Assembly (NCBI RefSeq): GCF_900095285.1
Contig: NZ_LT607734.1
Span: 1,752,689-1,816,688, forward strand
Source: Fusobacterium gastrosuis
GTDB taxonomy: Bacteria; Fusobacteriota; Fusobacteriia; Fusobacteriales; Fusobacteriaceae
DNA length: 64,000 bases
Reading direction: 5' to 3'
Shown: piece by piece, positions 17,923 to 25,663 of the stretch
How the letters are laid out: each line of letters opens with the position of its first letter
How positions within the stretch are numbered: the first letter of the stretch is position 1
Program-made: the position numbers and the translations under genes
The notes under the pieces: generated by a model
Seen by the model: only the letters and a program-made list of their open reading frames with translations
Told to the model about the DNA's origin: nothing
Database searches by the model: none

Positions 17923-18393
17923 ATGAAAAAAATAGCTATGGCTATTTTAGCTACAACTGTAATAACAGCTTGTTCTAATATAGATATGCCTATGTCAAAA
18001 AATAATGCTTTGAAGCAAGAAGTTCAAAAAATATTTAACCATAATGAACTTGTAGGTAGAGAATTTATTGTTGAAACTGAGGCTTATAAAGATAAAAAAA
18101 TTACTATAGGTTTCACAAAAGATAGAGTTTATGGATTCGGTGGAGTTAACAGATATTTTGGTATCTACAAAATAGTTAATAACAAAATAGTTTTTGAAAA
18201 CTTTGGTTCTACAAGAATGGCTGGAAAAAGAGAAAATGAACTTGCAGAACTTGCTTTTCTAACTGCATTGCAAGATAATAAAGAAATCAAGTTAGAAGAA
18301 CCTTATTTGATATTAAACTCAAATCAAGATTTTAATTTTAAATTTAAAGATATTAATCATAAAGAGGAAGTTATTGAAGTTAAAAAGAAATAA
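17923..18393 (+). CDS. META-domain lipoprotein (HslJ-like)
   Basis: The 156-residue product has a lipoprotein signal (MAILATTVITAC, Cys at 17). The domain after it resembles META/HslJ: LVGREFIVETEAYKDKKITIGFTKDRVYGFGGVNRYFGIY and then FGSTRMAGKRENELAELAFLTAL. Family members are often outer-membrane or stress-related lipoproteins; a precise function is unknown. GGAAGGTGATTG precedes the ATG. Confidence 0.75.
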   Translation: MKKIAMAILATTVITACSNIDMPMSKNNALKQEVQKIFNHNELVGREFIVETEAYKDKKITIGFTKDRVYGFGGVNRYFGIYKIVNNKIVFENFGSTRMAGKRENELAELAFLTALQDNKEIKLEEPYLILNSNQDFNFKFKDINHKEEVIEVKKK

Positions 18394-18403
18394 AATTGCA
18401 TAC

Positions 18404-18449
18404 AAAGGAGGTGAAACTATCTTAAAAATTACTTTTTTAAGATGGTAAA
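18404..18449 (+). promoter_or_regulatory. Full Shine-Dalgarno followed by a hairpin spacer before the PTS IIA gene
   Basis: AAAGGAGGTGA (18404-18414) matches the 16S anti-Shine-Dalgarno perfectly, but the start codon is 35 bases downstream at 18450. In between, ATCTTAAAAA (18419-18428) pairs perfectly with TTTTTAAGAT (18434-18443) over a five-base loop. Folding it would leave four plus six bases, about 10 nt, between the site and the ATG, close to normal. An in-frame TAA at 18438 rules out an upstream start. Phage T4 gene 25 is a known precedent for such a folded spacer. Confidence 0.6.
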
Positions 18450-18944
18450 ATGATGGGGCTGTTTGATTTTTTTAAAAAGAAAAAAGAAGAAATTACTATT
18501 TACTCTCCAATTAACGGAAAAGTTATCCTTTTAACAGAAGTTCCTGATGAAGCATTTGCTCAAAGAATGGTAGGAGATGGCTGTGCCATTGAACCGGATA
18601 AAGGTAGTATTTGCTCTCCAATAGATGGGGAACTTAGAAATATTTTTCCTACTAATCATGCTGTTATATTTGAAAGTACTCATGGTTTAGAAATGATAGT
18701 TCATTTTGGTATAGATACTGTAAAATTAGATGGACTTGGTTTTGAAAAAATTAGAGAAGCTGGTGCCATAAAAGTTAAAGACGAGATTGTTAAATATGAC
18801 CTTGATAAAATTGTAGGTTCTGTTCCATCAGTAAAAACACCTGTAATTATCAGTAATATGGAAAAAGTTGAAAGCATTGAGATTTTAGCATTAAATAAAC
18901 AAGTAAAAATAGGTGATCCTATAATGAAAGTTGTTTTAAAGTAA
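18450..18944 (+). CDS. crr: PTS glucose-type IIA component
   Basis: The 164-residue protein matches EIIA-Glc (Crr), which takes phosphate from HPr at a histidine and passes it to IIB domains. Visible motifs are IYSPINGKVILLTEVPDEAF, VGDGCAIEP, the His-containing FPTNHAVIFES, and the active-site MIVHFGIDTVKLDGLGF (phosphoryl His in IVHFG). It is a free-standing IIA with no PTS permease next to it. The unusual leader with a hairpin between Shine-Dalgarno and start is described separately. ATG at 18450 or 18453 are both possible starts. Confidence 0.92.
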   Translation: MMGLFDFFKKKKEEITIYSPINGKVILLTEVPDEAFAQRMVGDGCAIEPDKGSICSPIDGELRNIFPTNHAVIFESTHGLEMIVHFGIDTVKLDGLGFEKIREAGAIKVKDEIVKYDLDKIVGSVPSVKTPVIISNMEKVESIEILALNKQVKIGDPIMKVVLK

Positions 18945-18966
18945 TTTTTATTACTGGTGATTAATT

Positions 18967-19623
18967 ATGTTAAAAAAATTCCTTTTGCTTTTTCTATTAT
19001 TGCTTAAAGTTGCAAGTTTTTCTAAAGATATATATAGCCTAGAAGCTATTTCAGATTCTTATAATAATTTGAATTTGAAAAACAAGATAAGTTTTACTGC
19101 TTTTTCTAATGCTCTAGATGGTTTAAATCAAATTTCAACAAAAAAAAACATTCTTACTATCGTAGATTTTACTAAACCTTCTACTGAGGAAAGAATGTTT
19201 GTCATTGATTTAGATAACAATAAAGTTTTATTATCAACCCATGTAAGCCATGGTAAGGGAAGTGGAGATTTATATGCACAATCTTTTTCTAATAAAGATG
19301 GCTCTTATAAAAGTTCTCCAGGCTTTTTCTTAACAGGAAATATCTATGATGGGATAAATGGTGAATCATTAGAGTTACATGGTCTAGAAAAGGGAATAAA
19401 TGATAATGCAAGAAAAAGAAATATTGTTATTCACGGTGCCAATTATGCAAATCCTAAATTTATAGTCGGCAATGGCAGGTTGGGAAGAAGTAAAGGTTGT
19501 CTTGCTGTTCCTTTTTCGATAAATAAAAATCTTATAAATACAATAGTTGGTGGAACTGTTTTTTATGTTCATATCAATGACTATGAAATAAAAGAAAAAG
19601 AAATCAATTTAAGTTTAAATTAA
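18967..19623 (+). CDS. Secreted murein L,D-transpeptidase-like protein
   Basis: The 218-residue product begins with a cleavable signal (LLLFLLLLKVASFS). Its core has the murein L,D-transpeptidase catalytic signature: VIHGANYANPKFI then GRLGRSKGCLAVP, with the active Cys in RSKGC. These enzymes use the Cys to make or cut L,D-peptide bonds in peptidoglycan. It starts 22 bp after the crr stop, so cotranscription is possible. The 70-bp gap after it holds a palindrome. Confidence 0.82.
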   Translation: MLKKFLLLFLLLLKVASFSKDIYSLEAISDSYNNLNLKNKISFTAFSNALDGLNQISTKKNILTIVDFTKPSTEERMFVIDLDNNKVLLSTHVSHGKGSGDLYAQSFSNKDGSYKSSPGFFLTGNIYDGINGESLELHGLEKGINDNARKRNIVIHGANYANPKFIVGNGRLGRSKGCLAVPFSINKNLINTIVGGTVFYVHINDYEIKEKEINLSLN

Positions 19624-19653
19624 ATAAAAACTCTTTAATCAACAAACAATTTT

Positions 19654-19680
19654 GATGATTATATAGTAAGTATTATCATC
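19654..19680. promoter_or_regulatory. Imperfect palindrome just before the 98-residue ORF
   Basis: GATGAT (19654-19659) and ATCATC (19675-19680) are exact inverted repeats, with further AT symmetry inside (TATA...TATT). It ends directly next to the GGGAGGGG Shine-Dalgarno. It could be a regulator site or an RNA hairpin at the ribosome binding site. The resemblance to iron-box half-sites is weak, so I only note it. Confidence 0.3.
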
Positions 19681-19697
19681 TAAGGGAGGGGTTATAT

Positions 19698-19994
19698 ATG
19701 AAATATTTAATTTATCCATTACAGGGAACTAACAAGGACATTGTATTAATTTTAGTGCTTTTGAAAGAAGAGTGTAGTGATTTAAATTGTGTTATGGAAA
19801 AAATAAAAGAAAATGAACCATGGAGAGATGAGTATTTATTTTATTTCGTCAATAATCAAGGAAAAGTGATTTATAATTCTTTAGAGAATTCTAAAATAGA
19901 AAATCCACTTTTTTATAGTATTACAAAAGACCCTACATTACTATCTCTTTTCATGAAAGATTTAGAAAAAAAGGGCAAAGAATTAAAAATTTAA
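19698..19994 (+). CDS. Hypothetical protein, 98 residues
   Basis: The protein starts MKYLIYPLQGTNKDIVLILVLL and is otherwise soluble and acidic, with no signal peptide and one Cys pair spaced by four (ECSDLNCV). GGGAGGGG precedes the ATG, and a strong terminator follows. I recognise no domain. It faces the feo operon tail-to-tail. Confidence 0.5.
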   Translation: MKYLIYPLQGTNKDIVLILVLLKEECSDLNCVMEKIKENEPWRDEYLFYFVNNQGKVIYNSLENSKIENPLFYSITKDPTLLSLFMKDLEKKGKELKI

Positions 19995-20008
19995 GATATT
20001 AAAAGTAA

Positions 20009-20034
20009 AGGTAGCTGTAAAATTACAGCTACCT
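20009..20034. terminator. Bidirectional terminator between the 98-residue ORF and the feo operon
   Basis: AGGTAGCTGTAA (20009-20020) pairs perfectly with TTACAGCTACCT (20023-20034), with a minimal two-base gap. It is flanked by A- and T-rich runs and lies between converging genes. Confidence 0.8.
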
Positions 20035-20037
20035 CTT

Positions 20038-20196
20038 TTATTTTTTATTACAACCACAGTTACTTGAATTACTTTTTTTTGAACAACCATTACAAGCACA
20101 TGAGCTCTCTCCCTTTAGATGTTTCCAAAGTGATTTTAATGATTTAACTATAATGATTGCCAATACTAATAAAATAATTATTGTTTTTATATTCAT
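20038..20196 (-). CDS. FeoB-associated Cys-rich membrane protein
   Basis: This 52-residue frame reads MNIKTIIILLVLAIIIVK, one membrane helix, then a basic linker and a Cys-rich tail (SSCACNGC then NCGCNKK). That is the layout of the small Cys-rich membrane proteins encoded after feoB in many anaerobes. AGGATAG lies before the ATG. The gene follows feoB by 18 bp and ends at the bidirectional terminator. A metal-handling or FeoB-assembly role is inferred from family and position. Confidence 0.8.
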   Translation of the reverse strand: MNIKTIIILLVLAIIIVKSLKSLWKHLKGESSCACNGCSKKSNSSNCGCNKK

Positions 20197-20214
20197 TTTT
20201 CTCTATCCTACTTT

Positions 20215-22431
20215 CTAGATAAGTAATTTTCCTATTTGAAAAATCAATGTAGATACTATATAAGGTATTCCTATCATAAATAATGTTACAAATCCTAAAA
20301 ATTTCCATCCAAATTCTTGTTTTATTGCAGCCAAAGTTACGGCACAAGGTACTACTAATAAAATAAATGCCATAAATGAATATGCTCTTAAAGAACCATG
20401 ATCATCATTTTCCCATAGTTTACTTGTTGCTTCAATCAATCCATTTCCGTTCTCTTCTGCTATAGTTTCTTCATCGGGAGCAGCAAACAATCCTGAAACA
20501 TTTCTTATATCTATCATTCCTAAAATAGAATCTTTAGTTGCTAATCCTAAACCTATGATTTGATCTTTAAAATCTTGCATAAATGTAGTTTCTTCTTCGA
20601 CAGCTTCTTCAACTTCTGTTTCTTGATTTTCTACCGGTTCATCTTCTAATACTTGAGCCATGAATCCTACAACAACCTCTTTAGCGGCAATACTAGGTAA
20701 AATTGCTGCAACTGGTTCCCATCTGTTTGCAAAGCCTGTCGGTTGTAATACAGGTGAGATGACTCTTCCTATGCTTGCCATATATGATTTTGAAGCATCT
20801 CCATTATTAGGAAAATAAGTCAAAGCCCACAATAAAACTAAAACCCCTAGTATAACTGTTGTAGCTTTTTTCAAATATTCCTTTAAACGATTCCAAGTTG
20901 AATTAAAAATTACTTTTAAACTAGGAATTCTGTATGGAGGTAATTCTATTAAAAGAGCTGTATTTTGTGTTTTAAACTGTGGAAAACGATTTAAAAACAT
21001 TCCCATTCCTATAGCTACAAATATTCCCAATAAATATAAAGATGCCACAGTTATCCCAGCTTTAGTTCCAAAAAATGCAGCTGTAAATAACCCATACACT
21101 GGAAGTCTAGCACCGCAAGACATAAAAGGAGAAATTGCTGCTGTAAGTCTTCTTGAATTCTCATCTTCAAGTGTTCTTGTGGCGTATATTGCCGGTACTG
21201 TACATCCAAAGCCTATTACCATAGGAACAAAAGCCTTTCCGTTAAGCCCCACTTTTCTCATAATTTTATCCATTAAAAAAGCGACTCTATTCATATATCC
21301 ACTTTCTTCTAAGACTGCCAAAAAGAAATAAAGCAATGCCATAAGTGGAACAAATGTTAACACTCCACCTACTCCGCCTACTATTCCATCTACAACCAAG
21401 CCTTGTACCCATTCTGGAGTTCCTTCAACTAATATGCCTACATATTTTCCTACAAAATCTGCGAAGAAACCATCCACCCAATCAATAAAAGGTGCTGAAC
21501 CATTAAAAACAAATCCCATAACTCCAGCTATTATTATTAAAAATAAAGGTAGTCCAACTATTCTATGAAGTAAAATTTTATCTAATTTTTCTGTAAAATC
21601 TAATCTAGACTTTAACGAAGTTGAAAGAGTTTGTTTTAAAATTCCATTCACAACTCCATATCTTTGTTCTGCTAAAATTGTTTCAATGTCATTTTCATAT
21701 TTTTTTTCTAATTTTTCAATTCTTTCCTCTTCAAAATTCTTAAAATCTATTCCACTCTCTTTCAATACTGTTTCATTAAACCAACTATCTCTTTCTAGTA
21801 ATTTTATAGCTACATAGTCTATATGATATTTATTTAAAATTATTTTATATTTTTCATTTGTCAGCAAAATTTTCTTTATTTCTTCTAATTCATTTTGAAT
21901 ATCTTTTTGGAAAGGTAATTGATAATCTATGAAATTTTGCTTTTTTGAATAAACTTCCAATACTTTATCCATCAATTCTTTCAATCCCTTTCTTTTTAGA
22001 GCTGAAGTTGGAATTGCTGGATATTCGATTAAATCTATAAATTTTGAAAAATCTAATTTATAATCTAGTTTATCGAATTCATCATAGAAGTTTAAAGCCA
22101 TTATCATTGGTTTTTTTAGTTCTTTTAATAAGCATGACAAGTATAAATTTCTCTCCAAGTTTGTAGAATCTACCACATTTATAACTATATCTGGATTTTC
22201 ATTTAATATAAAATCTCTTGTTATTTTTTCTTCTAAAGTATAGGGACTTAAGCTATATACTCCCGGTAAATCCACCAGCATTATTTCATTGTTTTCATAG
22301 TTAAAATATGCTTCTTTTTTCTCAACTGTAACTCCTGGCCAGTTTCCGACTTTCAAATTTGAACCAGCCAAAGCATTTATTAAAGCTGACTTCCCAGTAT
22401 TTGGATTTCCTGCAAAAGCTATTTTTATCAT
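20215..22431 (-). CDS. feoB: Ferrous iron transporter B
   Basis: The 738-residue protein has an N-terminal G domain with G1 GNPNTGKS, G3 DLPG and G4 NFYD, followed by a helical linker and a polytopic membrane domain containing the Gate motifs (GFGCTVPAIYATR and later SFMAFILLVVPCAVTLA). It takes up Fe2+ across the inner membrane. I choose the ATG at 22431 over the GTG at 22440, because the AAGGAG Shine-Dalgarno directly abuts that GTG. It follows feoA by about 12 bp, and the C-terminal region carries a long acidic loop (about VENQETEVEEAVEEE). Confidence 0.96.
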   Translation of the reverse strand: MIKIAFAGNPNTGKSALINALAGSNLKVGNWPGVTVEKKEAYFNYENNEIMLVDLPGVYSLSPYTLEEKITRDFILNENPDIVINVVDSTNLERNLYLSCLLKELKKPMIMALNFYDEFDKLDYKLDFSKFIDLIEYPAIPTSALKRKGLKELMDKVLEVYSKKQNFIDYQLPFQKDIQNELEEIKKILLTNEKYKIILNKYHIDYVAIKLLERDSWFNETVLKESGIDFKNFEEERIEKLEKKYENDIETILAEQRYGVVNGILKQTLSTSLKSRLDFTEKLDKILLHRIVGLPLFLIIIAGVMGFVFNGSAPFIDWVDGFFADFVGKYVGILVEGTPEWVQGLVVDGIVGGVGGVLTFVPLMALLYFFLAVLEESGYMNRVAFLMDKIMRKVGLNGKAFVPMVIGFGCTVPAIYATRTLEDENSRRLTAAISPFMSCGARLPVYGLFTAAFFGTKAGITVASLYLLGIFVAIGMGMFLNRFPQFKTQNTALLIELPPYRIPSLKVIFNSTWNRLKEYLKKATTVILGVLVLLWALTYFPNNGDASKSYMASIGRVISPVLQPTGFANRWEPVAAILPSIAAKEVVVGFMAQVLEDEPVENQETEVEEAVEEETTFMQDFKDQIIGLGLATKDSILGMIDIRNVSGLFAAPDEETIAEENGNGLIEATSKLWENDDHGSLRAYSFMAFILLVVPCAVTLAAIKQEFGWKFLGFVTLFMIGIPYIVSTLIFQIGKLLI

Positions 22432-22443
22432 TTCTAACACTCC

Positions 22444-22668
22444 TTATATTTTTTCTACTTCAATATTTTTTGCATCTTGTTTTCTGATAGCAATACCTGT
22501 TGACTTTATAATGTATTCCTGAGGATCTCCAAGTGGAGCATTTCTTTCTAATTTAATGATTTCGCCTGAAGTCACACCCATATCAACCAAGCGTTTTTTT
22601 AATTCTCCAATACTCCCTATTTTAACAATCTTAGCTGTTTCCCCTTTTTTTAATTCATTTAATTTCAT
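22444..22668 (-). CDS. feoA: Ferrous iron transport protein A
   Basis: The 74-residue protein is an SH3-like FeoA: LNELKKGETAKIVKIGSIGELKKRLVDMGVTSGEII, with the characteristic RLVDMG turn, and ends with GIAIRKQDAKNIEV. It is thought to modulate FeoB at the cytoplasmic face. It lies between a second FeoA-like gene and feoB on the same strand. Confidence 0.93.
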   Translation of the reverse strand: MKLNELKKGETAKIVKIGSIGELKKRLVDMGVTSGEIIKLERNAPLGDPQEYIIKSTGIAIRKQDAKNIEVEKI

Positions 22669-22684
22669 ATGCCCCCCTTGTAAT

Positions 22685-22915
22685 TTAACTTTCTTTTACT
22701 TCTTCTACAAAAATAAAAAAAGCTAATTCTTTACTTAAAATAAAATATGAAGAGTTAAGAAAAACTACTAAATTTTCTCCCTCTTCTCTCTGAATACTAA
22801 TTTCAGTTCCTGGTATAAATCCCCTACTAACACATTTTTCAATGTTATTTTTACTACCTTTCACTTCTTTTATTATTAACTTTTTATTATTTTTACAAAA
22901 ATATAAAGGATACAA
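22685..22915 (-). CDS. feoA: Second FeoA-domain protein, probable TTG start
   Basis: The protein of about 76 residues is FeoA-like (LIIKEVKGSKNNIEKCVSRGFIPGTEISIQR, and a C-terminal FILSKELAFFIFVEEV) but diverges from the first FeoA. I start it at TTG 22915, because AGGTGG lies seven bases before it. A further upstream TTG at 22930 overlaps that Shine-Dalgarno, and the nearby ATG is out of frame. Tandem feoA genes before feoB are common in anaerobes. It heads the feo operon. Confidence 0.75.
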   Translation of the reverse strand: MYPLYFCKNNKKLIIKEVKGSKNNIEKCVSRGFIPGTEISIQREEGENLVVFLNSSYFILSKELAFFIFVEEVKES

Positions 22916-22944
22916 TTCATACCACCTCAAAATATTTTAAATAT

Positions 22945-22986
22945 ATAATAATTCTATTTTATATGTTTGTCAATCAAAATTTTGAT
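22945..22986 (-). promoter_or_regulatory. feo operon promoter with a palindrome at -35
   Basis: Reading leftward, TTGACA (22973-22968) is separated by 17 bp from TATTAT (22950-22945), a near-ideal sigma-70 promoter for the feo operon. The 14-bp palindrome ATCAAAATTTTGAT (22973-22986) abuts the -35 box, sharing its outermost base, and would suit a repressor or activator. It is not a classical Fur box. Confidence 0.6.
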
Positions 22987-23075
22987 AAAAAAAATATATA
23001 AAATAGGAAATTCTAAATTTATAAAATTTTATAATTAATTATTAAGTTTTATAAATATTTTTTTAGCTATAATAA

Positions 23076-23099
23076 AAAAGGCAACAATAGTTGCCTTTT
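23076..23099 (-). terminator. Terminator after the DUF4015 gene
   Basis: AAAAGGCAAC (23076-23085) pairs perfectly with GTTGCCTTTT (23090-23099) across a four-base loop, with a following T run on the minus strand. It overlaps the stop region of the leftward gene and could also block the reverse direction. Confidence 0.85.
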
Positions 23100-24339
23100 A
23101 AAAATACTTTTCATATCTATTTGCGGGGTTCCACAGTATATACTCGTCAATTCCTAAATCATTCATAGCTTTTATTTGCTCTTTGATTTCTTTTGGTCCA
23201 TACTTAATATGCCCCTTTATCCACTTTGCTGTAAAAGCTTGTATCCATGGTCTAATAATAGCGTGTTTTTTCATATTGGAATTTCTATCTATAGAATCTT
23301 TTGTGGCATAATATACTGTTTCATATGGCTTAGCATCAGGTATAGATAGCCCATATACTCCTTTGCTATAATGACTAGGATAGATCATTGGAGATATATA
23401 GTCTACTTCTGCACTTATTGCCTCCCAATTCTGCCCTAATCCCATATCATCTTCAACAGCTGCTATCTGTCCGTATACATCAGCTCCAAGATAAACATCA
23501 TATCCTTCCAATTCTTTTTTTGCATAGGCTAAGTAAGCTTGAATAGTTTCCACTTTCGTTTTTTTATTAGGATTTTTATAATCAAGTATAGCATCTAATT
23601 TACCGCCATTTGAGGCAGGAAATCTTACATAGTCAAATTGTATTTCATTAAAGCCAACTTTCGCAGCTTCTTTTGCTATAAATACATTATATTCCCAAAG
23701 ATTTTCATCATATGGACTCACCCAAGTTAACCCATCCTTGTTTAAAAATGGTTTCCCATTGCTTTTATAAGTTATTATCTTATCTGGATTTTCCTTTGCA
23801 TAAGTTGGATCTTTGAATGATACTATTCTCGCTATTGTGTATATATTATTATCTTTCAATTTTTTCATTATTGCTTTAATATTTTTTATATCCACCTTTT
23901 TATTTGCATATTTACTATATTTTTCAATTTCTTTTGAAACTGGAAATGTGATTTCTCCAAAATCACCTTTCACATCTATTACAAAAGCATTTATTCCATT
24001 CTCTTTTGATAATTTTAAAAGTTCATCTAATCTTTTTTCTAAAGCTAAGGTTTTGGCGGTTACATAAATTCCTTTTACTTTGACTCTAGGATTTTTTTGA
24101 TAACTTTGACTCTTATTATCCTCTATTTTAAAACTTTTTATCTCATCAGAGAAATTATTTTCTTTTTTGATAGCTTTTTCTTCAGTATTTGAAATTGTTT
24201 CTTTGCTTTCAAAAATTTCTTTGGGGTATAAAATTTGATAGCTATCTGCAATTAAAGCAGAATAAATTTTAGTATTTTGAAGTAAATTTTCAATATTTAA
24301 GTTTGAATAACTCAAATTATTTATAATAATAAAAAACAT
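23098..24339 (-). CDS. Secreted putative glycosyl hydrolase, DUF4015 family
   Basis: The 413-residue protein opens with a short hydrophobic stretch that could be a signal anchor, then a low-complexity linker (about 40-85). The rest matches the DUF4015 GH13-like TIM barrel: VKGIYVTAKTLALEKRLDELL, NAFVIDVKGDFGEITFP, GFNEIQFDYVRFPA, YISPMIYPSHY and a terminal IDEYILWNPANRYEKYF. Acidic residues at the strand ends (IDVKGD, QFDYVRFP) are candidate catalytic positions. Substrate is unknown. It starts 36 bp after the small coupled ORF. Confidence 0.82.
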   Translation of the reverse strand: MFFIIINNLSYSNLNIENLLQNTKIYSALIADSYQILYPKEIFESKETISNTEEKAIKKENNFSDEIKSFKIEDNKSQSYQKNPRVKVKGIYVTAKTLALEKRLDELLKLSKENGINAFVIDVKGDFGEITFPVSKEIEKYSKYANKKVDIKNIKAIMKKLKDNNIYTIARIVSFKDPTYAKENPDKIITYKSNGKPFLNKDGLTWVSPYDENLWEYNVFIAKEAAKVGFNEIQFDYVRFPASNGGKLDAILDYKNPNKKTKVETIQAYLAYAKKELEGYDVYLGADVYGQIAAVEDDMGLGQNWEAISAEVDYISPMIYPSHYSKGVYGLSIPDAKPYETVYYATKDSIDRNSNMKKHAIIRPWIQAFTAKWIKGHIKYGPKEIKEQIKAMNDLGIDEYILWNPANRYEKYF

Positions 24340-24375
24340 ACTTATAATGATTTTTTTATTTTCATTCTTCTAATC

Positions 24376-24546
24376 CTACTCCATAGTACATTCCCAGCAT
24401 TCCTTTTTAATATTGATATTCAATTCTGTTTTATCTTTTATTTTTTCATACAATTCCTTCTCTAATAAAAATTTTTTCTTTTCACCATTTACTTCTAAAG
24501 TTATATGAAAAAAATTTATTTTCATTTTTTTACCAGGTCTATTCAT
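24376..24546 (-). CDS. Small ORF, 56 residues, with a CWEC motif
   Basis: A leftward frame starts with an ATG at 24546 that overlaps the TGA of the preceding membrane-protein gene (ATGA), so translation is probably coupled. The 56-residue product is charged and ends KKECWECTME. The close Cys pair could bind metal or form a disulfide. I recognise no family. The gap to the DUF4015 gene is 36 bp. Confidence 0.6.
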   Translation of the reverse strand: MNRPGKKMKINFFHITLEVNGEKKKFLLEKELYEKIKDKTELNINIKKECWECTME

Positions 24547-24983
24547 ATATTTTTTTCTATATTTTCCATTTTTACTATTTTATAAATTCCCTTATGTGAA
24601 CTTGAACTTAATCTATTAATACAAAATTTTAGCCTTATATATATGTATTTTGCAAAAAAATCTCCAATTAATAAACCTGCTGATATTGATATAACTCCAG
24701 CTGTCGTTAAAAATTTTTTCATATTTATTGAATCTATTCCCATCTTTTCATTCAAATAAATTCTTAAAAAAATTAAACTTATAAACAGCAGCCAAAAAAT
24801 TACTCTTGTAGAAAAATATATTTTGTCTTCAAACATTTGTACACCTTTTGTGGAAAAATATATCATTATAGCAAGTAAAATTAGTGGTGAGTAATAAATA
24901 TTTTTATAATAGGTCAATAAACTTGTAAACACTAGAAATACCAATGAAACTACTCTCACAATTTTTTCTGAAAAATTAGTCAT
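24543..24983 (-). CDS. Four-helix membrane protein, unknown function
   Basis: The 146-residue protein has about four hydrophobic segments (roughly residues 8-25, 30-45, 58-75, 88-110) and a basic C-terminus. No motif is recognisable. Its start overlaps the end of queH by eight bases, and its stop overlaps the next small ORF as ATGA, so it is tightly embedded in the operon. Confidence 0.6.
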   Translation of the reverse strand: MTNFSEKIVRVVSLVFLVFTSLLTYYKNIYYSPLILLAIMIYFSTKGVQMFEDKIYFSTRVIFWLLFISLIFLRIYLNEKMGIDSINMKKFLTTAGVISISAGLLIGDFFAKYIYIRLKFCINRLSSSSHKGIYKIVKMENIEKNI

Positions 24984-25629
24984 TTATCTTCTCCTTTTCT
25001 GCTTTTTCCTTTTCATAATTTTCTCTTTCAATTTTTGAAAAAATACAGCCACAATAATCCTGTCTATACATATTCAATTCTTTTGAAATCTGGATAGATC
25101 TCAAATATCTATTTTTTTTCTTAAAATCAGCATATAAAAATGGTATTTTATATTCTTTTGAATACTTTTCCCCTAATTCATTGATATAATTTACATTTTT
25201 CATAGGGCTTATACTTAAAACTGTTGTGAAAAAATCATAATTTTCTTCCTTAGCTTTTCTTGCAGTTTCTCCTATTCTTATATCATAGCAAGTATAACAC
25301 CTAGTACCTCCCTCTTTTTCATTTTCTAATCCTTTTACTTTATCAAAAAAATCATTTTTAGGATTATATTTTCCCTCTATGATATTCATATTATATTCTA
25401 ATTTTTCTATCATTTCTTTTTGCTCAATTATTCTGTGTTGATACTCATACTCAATTGTTATATTGGGATTATAAAAATATATATCTATTTCAAAAAAATT
25501 GTTCAAATATTCTAATACTGCTGAACTGCATGGACCACAGCAAGAATGTACTAATAACTTTTTCTTTTCCCCTTTTTCTTTAATTTCTTTTATTGTTTCT
25601 TCCATTTTTAAATCATAGTTTATTTTCAT
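24976..25629 (-). CDS. queH: Epoxyqueuosine reductase QueH
   Basis: The 217-residue protein has the QueH cysteine pattern: LLVHSCCGPCSSAVLEYL near the N-terminus, GGTRCYTCYDIRIGETA and a C-terminal RQDYCGCIFS. QueH (DUF208) reduces epoxyqueuosine to queuosine in tRNA and replaces QueG in organisms lacking it. It is the last enzyme of queuosine synthesis. It follows sbcC on the same strand. Confidence 0.9.
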   Translation of the reverse strand: MKINYDLKMEETIKEIKEKGEKKKLLVHSCCGPCSSAVLEYLNNFFEIDIYFYNPNITIEYEYQHRIIEQKEMIEKLEYNMNIIEGKYNPKNDFFDKVKGLENEKEGGTRCYTCYDIRIGETARKAKEENYDFFTTVLSISPMKNVNYINELGEKYSKEYKIPFLYADFKKKNRYLRSIQISKELNMYRQDYCGCIFSKIERENYEKEKAEKEKIND

Positions 25630-25663
25630 TTATTTAACATATACTCCATTCTATATTTATAAA

